Shown: piece after piece, positions 43,382 to 50,912 of the stretch
Numbering within the stretch: position 1 is the first letter of the stretch
Layout: every line of letters begins with the position of its first letter
DNA from: an uncultured Clostridia bacterium
Lineage (GTDB): Bacteria > Bacillota > Clostridia > Christensenellales > Aristaeellaceae
Assembly (NCBI GenBank): GCA_934663595.1
Contig: CAKUKM010000007.1
Span: 1 to 64,000 of the forward strand
DNA: 64,000 nucleotides
Direction of reading: 5' to 3'
Notes under the pieces: model-generated
What the model was told of the DNA's origin: nothing
Databases searched by the model: none
Seen by the model: only the letters and a program-made list of their open reading frames with translations
Made by a program: the position numbers and the translations under genes

Positions 43382-44083
43382 ATGAAGAACATGAAGATCA
43401 AGCCTCCTTTCTTTGAGGTGGGGCCGAAGGCGTATTTCTGCGGCGAACGGGCCGTCGAGCTGGGAAGGGTGGCGCAGGCGGCCTCCGAGGAAACGGGCGT
43501 TTCCGTAATTTACACGCCGCAGCTGACCGATCTGGCGCTGGTTTCGCGGGAGGTGAAGGGCCTGTATCTGTGCGCGCAGCACATGGACCCCATTCCGATG
43601 GGCAAGGGCCAGGGCAGCATTCTTCCGGAGGCGGTAAAGGCGGCCGGCGCGCGCTGCGTGATGCTGAATCATGCCGAGCGGCCCATGACGCTGGAAAACC
43701 TGTGCAAAGCGGTCGGCCGCGCGCGGGAGATCGGGCTGATGAGCGTCGTGTGCGCGTCGTCCTGCGCGGAAGCGGCGATGCTGGCGGAGCTGAATCCCGA
43801 CATTCTGGTGGTGGAGCCGACGGAGCTGATTGGCACGGGTGTAACCAGCGATGTGGAGCTGGTCAGGGCCTCCACCGAGGCAGTTAAGCGCGTCAATCCC
43901 GAGATTCAGGTGCTGCAGGGCGCGGGCATTTCGACCCCCGAGGACGTTTACCGCACGATCTTTGCCGGCGCGGACGCGACGGGCTCCTCCAGCGCGATCT
44001 GCAGGGCCGAAGATCCCGCGAAAATGTTGCGCGAAATGCTGCTCGCGGCGCAGCAGGCCTACAGAGATCGCTGCGGCGCATGA
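43382..44083 (+). CDS. Triosephosphate isomerase family protein, archaeal-like
   Basis: A 233-residue TIM homologue of the short type. KPPFFEVGPKAYF takes the place of the usual substrate Lys region. The His/Glu electrophile region is MLNHAERP, the catalytic Glu lies in VVEPTELIGTG, and the phosphate-binding end is GSSSAI. The ATG of MKNMKI is preferred because it is 6 nt after AGGAG. Placed after an isomerase and kinase, it probably isomerises a phosphorylated product of this pathway rather than serving glycolysis (inference; similar TIM paralogues act on tetrulose phosphates in erythritol pathways). Confidence 0.82.
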   Translation: MKNMKIKPPFFEVGPKAYFCGERAVELGRVAQAASEETGVSVIYTPQLTDLALVSREVKGLYLCAQHMDPIPMGKGQGSILPEAVKAAGARCVMLNHAERPMTLENLCKAVGRAREIGLMSVVCASSCAEAAMLAELNPDILVVEPTELIGTGVTSDVELVRASTEAVKRVNPEIQVLQGAGISTPEDVYRTIFAGADATGSSSAICRAEDPAKMLREMLLAAQQAYRDRCGA

Positions 44084-44119
44084 ACACAATTACGAACATT
44101 TCGATGCGGAGAGATGAGT

Positions 44120-45442
44120 ATGAAAGCGTTTACGATTGATTTGCAGAAGACGGTCGGGAAGATCAAGCCGCTCCACGGCATCAACAACGGCCCGATCAGC
44201 TATGGCGGCCTGACCAGCACGGTCGAGGATTACAGAGAAGCGGGCATTCCCATCGTGCGCCTGCACGACCCGGACTGGCCGAACCCGTATCATGTGGATA
44301 TTCCCAAGGTGTTTCCGGATTTCAATGCAGACCCGGAGGACCCGTCGGCCTATCGCTTTTCGCAGACGGACGATCTGATTCAGGCGATTTACGAATGCGG
44401 CGCGGAGCCGATGTACCGCCTGGGCGTGTCCATCGAGCACTATCGCGAGACGATTTACGCCGTCAAGCCCGAGGATTTTGACAAATGGGCGGAGATCTGC
44501 GTGCACGTCATCCGCCATTACAACGAGGGCTGGTGCAACGGCTTCCACTATAATATCCGCTTCTGGGAAATCTGGAACGAGGCGGATGGCGGCAAGAATA
44601 TGTGGACGGGCGGAACGGCGCAGGATTACTACGAGCTGTATTCCACCGCCACGAAGAGAATTCGCGAGGCGTGTCCGAACGTGCTGCTGGGCGGCTATGC
44701 GGGATGCACGGTGCGCAACGAGGCGTTCATGACCGGATTCTTCGAGCACATTCGCGCGAATCATTGCCCGCTGGATTTCTTCACTTGGCATTGCTATACC
44801 GGCGATCCGGAGCGCCTTGTGGAGGATGCGGCGATCGCGCGGGACTATCTCAGGCGCTACGGCTATCCGGATGCGATTTCCGCCTGCGACGAGTGGAACT
44901 ATATCGACGGCCCGTCGGATTGGGAATGCATGCATGCCGCGGCCTCTCACGAGCGCAGAAAGGCGATGTTTGAGCGCATGCGCAATCGCGAGGGCGCGGC
45001 GTATGTCGCGGCGTGCATGATCCGAATGCAGAATTCGGAAATGGACATGGCGTGCTATTATGACGGCCAGCCGCACATGCTGTTCTGCGGCCTGTTCGAT
45101 CTCTACGCCATGCGAATGAAGACGTATTATGCATTCGCCGCATACAATGCGCTGTACGACCTGCAAAAGCAGCTCAGCGTTCAGGGAGAACCGGAAAACG
45201 GCCTCTGTGCGCTGGCCGCGGGCAGTGCGTCGAAGGCCTGCGTGCTCGTGGTCAACCGCAAGCCCTCCGAGGACGAGGTGCGCATCGCCTTCGAAAACCT
45301 CGGCGACAAAAAGCATTGGATCGCCGAAACCATCGATGAAACGCACGACCTGGAAAAGACGGCGGAAGGCGATCTCAGCGAAGAAGCCCCCCTCACAATC
45401 CCCCTGCCCCCCTACGGAATCACCCTGATCCGGCTGGGGTGA
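44120..45442 (+). CDS. GH39-like glycoside hydrolase
   Basis: A 440-residue retaining glycosidase resembling GH39 beta-xylosidases and alpha-L-iduronidases. The barrel start has HGINNGPIS and VRLHDPDW. The acid/base is E154 in EIWNEADG and the nucleophile is E258 in CDEWNY. A small C-terminal beta domain follows, ending ITLIRLG. There is no signal peptide, so it works on imported oligosaccharide. The second ATG (MKAFTI) has the better spacing from GCGGAG. It is the last gene of the operon. Confidence 0.88.
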   Translation: MKAFTIDLQKTVGKIKPLHGINNGPISYGGLTSTVEDYREAGIPIVRLHDPDWPNPYHVDIPKVFPDFNADPEDPSAYRFSQTDDLIQAIYECGAEPMYRLGVSIEHYRETIYAVKPEDFDKWAEICVHVIRHYNEGWCNGFHYNIRFWEIWNEADGGKNMWTGGTAQDYYELYSTATKRIREACPNVLLGGYAGCTVRNEAFMTGFFEHIRANHCPLDFFTWHCYTGDPERLVEDAAIARDYLRRYGYPDAISACDEWNYIDGPSDWECMHAAASHERRKAMFERMRNREGAAYVAACMIRMQNSEMDMACYYDGQPHMLFCGLFDLYAMRMKTYYAFAAYNALYDLQKQLSVQGEPENGLCALAAGSASKACVLVVNRKPSEDEVRIAFENLGDKKHWIAETIDETHDLEKTAEGDLSEEAPLTIPLPPYGITLIRLG

Positions 45443-45513
45443 GAGGAACTTTCCGCATTCAGGTAAGTTCTGCCATTTTTGCCGCATTTACATACTCCAT
45501 CCGCATACAGAAG

Positions 45514-45555
45514 GCCTCCTGTTGTACTTCCCATTCTGCAACAGGAGGCTCTTTT
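45514..45555 (+). terminator. Terminator of the catabolic operon
   Basis: GCCTCCTGTTG / CAACAGGAGGC with a 14-nt loop and a TCTTTT tail, 70 bp after the GH39-like gene. The following 45556-45677 stretch is AT-rich and shows no gene. Confidence 0.85.
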
Positions 45556-45677
45556 ATATATCGGAAATTCTGTGCGAAAAAGTCTTTTAATAAACCTTAT
45601 AATTAATATAAATATAATAAAGCTCTACCCCGCATACGCTCTGGGAAATTTGTGCAATTTCTTTACATTGTTCTGGG

Positions 45678-45706
45678 TTGACCGGGCGTATGCGCATATG
45701 TTATCC
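45678..45706 (+). promoter_or_regulatory. Promoter of the DUF1538-PII operon
   Basis: TTGACC (45678-45683) and TTATCC (45701-45706) with a 17-bp spacer, 44 bp before the ATG. Confidence 0.6.
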
Positions 45707-45750
45707 TATTAACAGACGTTTGATTGTGATTGGAAAGGGAGGCTGACGGG

Positions 45751-47289
45751 ATGAATCGAAGCTGGATGCGCGCGCTCGGGGAGAAGGTTCGCGAGTCGCT
45801 CACGTCCGTATTGCCCATTACGGGAGTGGTGCTGCTGCTGAGCATCACGATTTCGCCGCTGAGCACGGGAACGACGGTGATGTTCCTGTTCGGCGCGCTG
45901 ATGCTGATATTGGGCATGGGGCTGTTTACGCTGGGCGTGGACCTTTCGATGATGCCGATGGGCGAGGGCATCGGCGTGGAGATCAGCAAATCGCATCGCC
46001 TGGCGCTGCCGGCGGGCATCTGCTTCGTGCTGGGAACGCTGATTACGATTGCGGAGCCGGATCTGCAGCTGCTGGCGCAGATGGTGCCGTCGATACCGAA
46101 CCGCGTGCTGATCCTGTCGGTCGCGGCGGGCGTGGGCGTTTTTCTGGCGATTGCGCTTCTGCAGAGGCTGTTTGCGTTCAAGCTTTCGCATGTGCTGGTG
46201 CTGTTTTACATTTTGACGTTCGCGCTGGCGGCGCTGGCGCCGGCGGATTTCATTCCCGTGGCGTTTGATTCCGGCGGCGTGACCACCGGGCCGATCACGG
46301 TGCCGTTCATCATGGCGATGGGCATCGGCCTGACCTCGCTTCGAAGCGACAAAAATTCGCAGTCCGATTCGTTCGGCCTGATCGCGCTGGGCAGCGTGGG
46401 GTCGGTGATGGCGGTGCTGGTGCTGAGTGTCTTCTATTCGCCGGAATCGGTTGCGGGCTCGACGATCAAGGTGCAGGAGGTGGCCTCGACGAAGGACGCG
46501 GCGCGCGCGTTTTTGGCCGCGCTTCCGCACTACGCCTCGGAGGTGCTGGTGGCGCTGGTGCCGATTGCGGCGGTATTTTTTCTGTTCCAGCTGTTCTGCA
46601 GGCGTTTCCGCGCGGGGCAGATTCGCAGAATCGTGGTCGGCCTTCTGTACACCACGATCGGCCTGATCCTGTTCCTGACGGGTGTGAACGAGGGCTTCAT
46701 GTCGGCGGGCTATCTGCTGGGCAAATCGATCGGGAGCAGCGCGAGCCCGTGGCTGCTGGTGCCGATCGGCATGGTGATCGGCTATTTCATCGTGGCGGCG
46801 GAGCCGGCGGTGCACGTGCTGAACAAGCAGGTCGAGGAATTGACGAACGGCAACATCACCGCGCGCGAGATGCAGCTGGGCCTGTCGGCGGGCGTGGCGC
46901 TGTCGGTGGGCATGGCGATGCTGAGAATCCTGACCGGCATTTCGATTTTGTGGTTCCTGATTCCGGGATATGCGATCGCGCTTTTGATGACGTTCCGCGT
47001 TTCGCAGATGTTTACCGGCGTGGCGTTCGACTCCGGCGGCGTCGCGTCCGGCCCGATGACGGCGGCGTTTTTGAGTCCGCTGGCGATGGGCGCATGCGAG
47101 GCGCTCGGCGGCAATATGATGACCGAGGCGTTCGGCATCGTCGCGATGGTGGCGATGACGCCGCTGGTGACGATTCAGCTGCTGGGCCTGCGCGATCAGC
47201 TGCGCCGCCGCAGCCATGCGCCTGAGCCGAAGGCGGTTGCGCCGGACGATTTCGTGTGGTATTATGACGGCGAGGGGGGAGACGCATGA
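45751..47289 (+). CDS. DUF1538 family membrane protein (duplicated)
   Basis: A 512-residue membrane protein with about 12 hydrophobic segments. It consists of two homologous halves. The conserved VAFDSGGVTTGPIT motif begins at residue 170, and its counterpart VAFDSGGVASGPMT at 424, 254 residues later. The family is annotated DUF1538 and is considered a transporter-like protein of unknown substrate. The paired Asp-Ser-Gly-Gly motifs in membrane regions suggest a symmetric transport site. It overlaps the next gene by ATGA, so the two proteins are made together. Confidence 0.85.
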   Translation: MNRSWMRALGEKVRESLTSVLPITGVVLLLSITISPLSTGTTVMFLFGALMLILGMGLFTLGVDLSMMPMGEGIGVEISKSHRLALPAGICFVLGTLITIAEPDLQLLAQMVPSIPNRVLILSVAAGVGVFLAIALLQRLFAFKLSHVLVLFYILTFALAALAPADFIPVAFDSGGVTTGPITVPFIMAMGIGLTSLRSDKNSQSDSFGLIALGSVGSVMAVLVLSVFYSPESVAGSTIKVQEVASTKDAARAFLAALPHYASEVLVALVPIAAVFFLFQLFCRRFRAGQIRRIVVGLLYTTIGLILFLTGVNEGFMSAGYLLGKSIGSSASPWLLVPIGMVIGYFIVAAEPAVHVLNKQVEELTNGNITAREMQLGLSAGVALSVGMAMLRILTGISILWFLIPGYAIALLMTFRVSQMFTGVAFDSGGVASGPMTAAFLSPLAMGACEALGGNMMTEAFGIVAMVAMTPLVTIQLLGLRDQLRRRSHAPEPKAVAPDDFVWYYDGEGGDA

Positions 47290-47948
47290 CCGGACGGATG
47301 AAGGCGCTGCTTACGATTGTGAATCGCGGCGACGGCTGGGCGCTGGCAAAGCTGTATGAGCAGAACGGCGTGACGCTGCATTTGCAGATGGCGGCAAGCG
47401 GAACGGCGAGCTCGGAAATTCTGAATATGCTGGGGCTCTCGGAACGGGAGAAGGATCTGCTTTTGAGCATCGCGCCCGAGAGCGCGGTGGAAGGGCTTCT
47501 GGAAAAGCTGAACGACGATCTGCGCGGCATCCTGAGCGTGCGCGGCATCGCATTCAGCATTTGCATGACCGCCGTATCGCACTTTATCGCCACAGCGCTT
47601 TCGGGCGTCGCGCCCGTGGAAGGAGGAATTCCCGTGCACAACGAAAAGGAACACAGTCTGATTATCGTATCCGTCAATCAGGGCTCGACCGACCTGGTGA
47701 TGCAGACCGCGTGCAAGGCGGGCGCGACGGGCGGAACGGTGATGCGCAGCCGCTGGGTTGGCGCGGAACATCTCGAGCAGTTTCATGGAATCACGCTGCA
47801 GGATGAAAAGGAGGTGCTGATCATCGCGTGTCTGAAGGAGAAGCGCAATGCGATCATGGACGCGATCACCGAGCGCCACGGCGTCCACACGCCGGAGCAG
47901 GCGCTGCTCTGCGCGCTGCCGATCGACCGGCTGATTCGATTGGGGTAA
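47286..47948 (+). CDS. Tandem PII-like signalling protein
   Basis: A 220-residue cytoplasmic protein made of two PII-like halves. The first (KALLTIVNRGDGWALAKLYE) is less conserved. The second (SLIIVSVNQGSTDLVMQTACKAGATGGTV) has the ferredoxin-like order and the GATGGTV-type loop of PII proteins. PII proteins bind nucleotides and gate membrane transporters. Coupling by a 4-nt overlap to the DUF1538 transporter suggests that it controls that transporter (inference). A two-domain PII in one chain would form a pseudo-trimer differently from classic PII. Confidence 0.78.
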   Translation: MTGRMKALLTIVNRGDGWALAKLYEQNGVTLHLQMAASGTASSEILNMLGLSEREKDLLLSIAPESAVEGLLEKLNDDLRGILSVRGIAFSICMTAVSHFIATALSGVAPVEGGIPVHNEKEHSLIIVSVNQGSTDLVMQTACKAGATGGTVMRSRWVGAEHLEQFHGITLQDEKEVLIIACLKEKRNAIMDAITERHGVHTPEQALLCALPIDRLIRLG

Positions 47949-47955
47949 ACAGCTT

Positions 47956-47982
47956 GTGGCAGGGGAGGGTTTCCCCTGCCAC
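47956..47982 (+). terminator. Stem-loop after the PII-like gene
   Basis: GTGGCAGGGGA / TCCCCTGCCAC with a 5-nt loop, 8 nt after the stop. No U-tract follows. Confidence 0.6.
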
Positions 47983-48029
47983 TGCAGTTTGCCGACCATG
48001 TCAACCGACGCGGAAAAGGGGCGATCAAA

Positions 48030-48458
48030 TTGCTAAGAGGCGTGAGCTTTGAAGAGAGCAATGCAAAAAATGTGTTTTGCCATTTATCAACGGCGATAGA
48101 TATTTTGCCATATGACTGGTATATCGACGATGTGGATTTGAATTACTTCTATTTCCGCCCCGGCAAATACAGCGGTAAGGAATTCAATGATGCGCTGAAT
48201 TCGATATCAGAATTGAGTTTTGCGCGCATAAGGCGATATCCCGTAGCCGCGCAAGTAGATTGCATTGATGAATACGATGATTTCGCCAAAAGCGATTGCG
48301 ACCTGATGATGCTTTTTTATGACGGCGGCTTTTACGAAGTATACGCGAAAAAAGAGAAAACGATCTCTGGAATCATGGACTTTTGCCTGAAATCCGGCTT
48401 CGAAAAGGTAGAGTATATACGCGATTTTGATGATCCAAGAAGCTATATGCATTTTTGA
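48030..48458 (+). CDS. DUF2691-like hypothetical protein
   Basis: A 142-residue acidic, aromatic-rich protein starting LRGVSFEESNA and containing YDWYIDDVDLNYFYF. The start resembles DUF2691 proteins of Firmicutes, whose function is unknown. The start codon would be TTG with AAGGGG 8 nt upstream. Its base composition is visibly more AT-rich than all neighbouring genes, with codons such as TTA, ATA and TAT. This suggests recent acquisition. Terminator-like stems flank it on both sides. Confidence 0.65.
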   Translation: MLRGVSFEESNAKNVFCHLSTAIDILPYDWYIDDVDLNYFYFRPGKYSGKEFNDALNSISELSFARIRRYPVAAQVDCIDEYDDFAKSDCDLMMLFYDGGFYEVYAKKEKTISGIMDFCLKSGFEKVEYIRDFDDPRSYMHF

Positions 48459-48483
48459 CATGCAATGCGACGCATCATTCTAC

Positions 48484-48530
48484 AAAAGGAACCTTGCCGC
48501 TGAAAAGCAACAAGGTTCCTTTTTGTTTTA
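48484..48530. terminator. Bidirectional terminator
   Basis: AAAAGGAACCTTG / CAAGGTTCCTTTT with a 14-nt loop and further T bases, between the hypothetical gene (plus) and the MBL gene (minus). Confidence 0.88.
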
Positions 48531-49673
48531 CAGCCCGTTCGACATTTCGGAAACGGTTGCGCCGTTTGCGTCGTAGAGGGTGATTACGTCCGTTTTGGAT
48601 TTGTGGATCACCTTTTTCTCCGGCCAGAGGAGGTCGGCGGGGGCGTCGCTCGATTCCGTGCCGATGGTGAGCGTCGCGCCCGGCGCGATCGACGCGCCCT
48701 CCGGGAGAACGTACCATTCGCCGCCGCGGCTCGAAATCAGATACCAGCCGCTCAAATCGACCGTCTCGCTTCCGCGATTGGCAATTGTGATCATATCCTC
48801 GCCGGGAACCGCGCTCTGAATGACTACGGCGGCATTCGCGTCCGGCAGCTCGACTCTCTCCATCGAAAGCGCGCCCTCGTTCAGCCGCACGCGCAGCCCC
48901 GCGGTCGCCTCCTGCGTGACCGCAATCTCCGCGCCGACGGCCTGCAATCGCGCGAGCACCGCCATATCCGGCGTGGACGGCTTTTCATAGCTGTCGGTGG
49001 AGATGATCGCGAGGCGCGGGCTCGCTGCGCGCGCAAACGCCTCGCTGGTCGTGTCGTCGTCGGCGTGATTGGCGACCTTTAATACGTCGCAGGCCAGATT
49101 TGCCCCGGAATTTAGGAGAATCGCCTCCTCCGGAAGCTCCATATCGCCCGCGAGCAGGATTCGCCCATCTGTGGATTCCAGCATCATCACCAGCGAATTG
49201 TCGTTGTCCTTCGCGTCGCTCGCAACGCTCGGCGCGAGCACGTTCAGCGTCGCCCCACCTAGCGAAATCGAATCGCCCGCGAGCAACCATACGACCTCCT
49301 GGCCGCGCGCCTTCGCCGCCTGCACGGCCGGGTGCTTTTTTTCCTTAACGCCGGTGAAATAGCCGGACGCATACCACGTCCCGACCGGAATATCGCTCTC
49401 GGCCAGCCATTCCAGACCGTCCGCATGGTCGGAATCGGTGTGCGTCAGAATCACCGCGTCCAGCGAATCGATTCCCATTTGCCGCATTGCGAACAGGATT
49501 TTGCCGCGCGAGCGCAGATAGCCCGCGTCGATCAGGCAGGCCGCGCCGTCTGCCTGAATCAGAATCGCGTCCGCCTTGCCGGCGCTGACCGCGTAGAGTT
49601 CCGTTTCGCCCGCCGCGCAGCCGCACAGCGCGAGGCACGCCGCAATCAGCGCGGAAAACAGTTTTTTCTTCAA
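48528..49673 (-). CDS. MBL-fold lipoprotein with lamin-tail domain (ComEC-like)
   Basis: A 381-residue secreted protein. The leader MKKKLFSALIAACLALCGC has a good lipobox (LCGC), so it is a membrane-anchored lipoprotein. The metallo-beta-lactamase domain carries LTHTDSDHADG, the H-x-D-x-D-H form of the ComEC/Rec2 branch, and VANHADDD. The last 110 residues form a lamin-tail-like domain (DMITIANRGSETVDLSGWYL). It may be an extracellular nuclease or phosphodiesterase. The start is a TTG whose GGAGG lies at the stop of the preceding Gfo/Idh gene, so it is translated with that gene. Confidence 0.85.
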   Translation of the reverse strand: MKKKLFSALIAACLALCGCAAGETELYAVSAGKADAILIQADGAACLIDAGYLRSRGKILFAMRQMGIDSLDAVILTHTDSDHADGLEWLAESDIPVGTWYASGYFTGVKEKKHPAVQAAKARGQEVVWLLAGDSISLGGATLNVLAPSVASDAKDNDNSLVMMLESTDGRILLAGDMELPEEAILLNSGANLACDVLKVANHADDDTTSEAFARAASPRLAIISTDSYEKPSTPDMAVLARLQAVGAEIAVTQEATAGLRVRLNEGALSMERVELPDANAAVVIQSAVPGEDMITIANRGSETVDLSGWYLISSRGGEWYVLPEGASIAPGATLTIGTESSDAPADLLWPEKKVIHKSKTDVITLYDANGATVSEMSNGL

Positions 49674-49677
49674 TAGA

Positions 49678-50793
49678 TTATACCTCCAGCCATTTTCCCT
49701 CTGCCGCGCGAACGGTTTCGAGCAGCTTCTGAAGCCGCGCGCCGTCGAGCACGCCGTTTTCGGGCGTTTCGCCGCGGGCAATCGCGTTCAGGAAGGTGAA
49801 ATAGCAATGCAAATGCCCGCGATCCCAGCCGATTGCGTTCTTCGGCGGCAGAAAGCTCCCGCCCGGCGCGGGATAGCGCTGCACGGATTCAATCTGCGTC
49901 CATCCGCGCAGACCGCCCAGCGGGCGCTCCGGCAGAGTCTGATCATAATAATAGACGTAATTGGGGTCCATCGCGTTCCATTTGAGCGCGCCCTTCGTGC
50001 CGCGCAGCTCGATCGTGAATTCGTCGTTCGTGCCAGTGGCGATCTTGCTGGCCTCGACCGTGCCCAGCGCGCCGTTCGGCATTTCCATCAGAACCAGAAT
50101 CTGATCCTCGGAAAGCGCGCGCTCGGCCGAACCGGATTTCGTCGGCCGCTCGGCATACAGCGTGCGGCTGCGGCTGGTTACGCGCGCGGGATAGCCGATC
50201 AGATGCGTGAGCAGATCCAGCGCGTGGCTGCCCAGATCCAGCAGCACGCCGCCCTGCATCTGCTGCTTCCAGCCGATCGGGCGATTCGGATCGATCGAGC
50301 CCGAATGCAGATACCGCGCCTCGAAAGACAGGATCTCGCCGATTTTGCCCTCGTCCACCAGCTCCTTCGCGCGCAGCGTCGCGGGCGTATAGCGATTGTT
50401 GAATACCATGCGCGTCTTGCCGGGCGCATTTGCCGCCGTGTCCGCGATGCGCTTCGCGCTTTCATAGGTTACGGAAAGCGGCTTGTCGATATACACGTGC
50501 TTTCCGGCGTTCAGCGCGGCGATCGCCATTTCCTCGTGCTGCGCGTTCGGCGTGCAGATGGAAACGACCTCGACCGCCGGATCGGCGAGCAGAACGCGAT
50601 AATCGTCGGTATAGCGCTTGTAGCCGCACGTTTCCGCCGCCTCGCGCGCCATTTCGATGCGGCGCGAGCAGACGTGCTCGAGCGATACGCGGAAGTCCGC
50701 GCCCGGATAAAACAGCGCGATGTTGCGGAGCGCCTCGGTGTGCGTGCGCCCCATGAATCCCCAGCCGATCAGGCCGACGCCGATGGTTTTCAT
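49678..50793 (-). CDS. Gfo/Idh/MocA family oxidoreductase
   Basis: A 371-residue NAD(P)-dependent oxidoreductase. The Rossmann motif is GLIGWGFMGRTHTEAL, the catalytic Lys lies in VYIDKPLSVTYESAK, and GGVLLDLGSHALDLL is the typical His-containing segment. Its substrate is unknown. AGGAGG precedes the ATG. It is the first gene of a two-gene unit with the MBL lipoprotein, an unexpected pairing, and is divergent from the MATE pump. Confidence 0.93.
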   Translation of the reverse strand: MKTIGVGLIGWGFMGRTHTEALRNIALFYPGADFRVSLEHVCSRRIEMAREAAETCGYKRYTDDYRVLLADPAVEVVSICTPNAQHEEMAIAALNAGKHVYIDKPLSVTYESAKRIADTAANAPGKTRMVFNNRYTPATLRAKELVDEGKIGEILSFEARYLHSGSIDPNRPIGWKQQMQGGVLLDLGSHALDLLTHLIGYPARVTSRSRTLYAERPTKSGSAERALSEDQILVLMEMPNGALGTVEASKIATGTNDEFTIELRGTKGALKWNAMDPNYVYYYDQTLPERPLGGLRGWTQIESVQRYPAPGGSFLPPKNAIGWDRGHLHCYFTFLNAIARGETPENGVLDGARLQKLLETVRAAEGKWLEV

Positions 50794-50825
50794 AATCCGT
50801 TCCTCCTGGGAGCTTTTTCCTTATT

Positions 50826-50854
50826 ATTATATCAATTTTTCAAAACGCTTGCAA
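50826..50854 (-). promoter_or_regulatory. Promoter of the Gfo/Idh-MBL unit
   Basis: Minus strand TTGCAA (50849-50854) and TATAAT (50826-50831) with a 17-bp spacer. The -35 hexamer is its own complement and is shared with the divergent promoter. Confidence 0.75.
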
Positions 50855-50876
50855 GATGGGCGTTTTCGTGTTATTC
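50849..50876 (+). promoter_or_regulatory. Promoter of the MATE gene
   Basis: TTGCAA (50849-50854) and TTATTC (50871-50876) with a 16-bp spacer, using the same -35 hexamer as the minus-strand promoter. Confidence 0.6.
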
Positions 50877-50912
50877 TGGAAGGAGAGAAAGAATACAGAG
50901 AGGTTTATTGGC

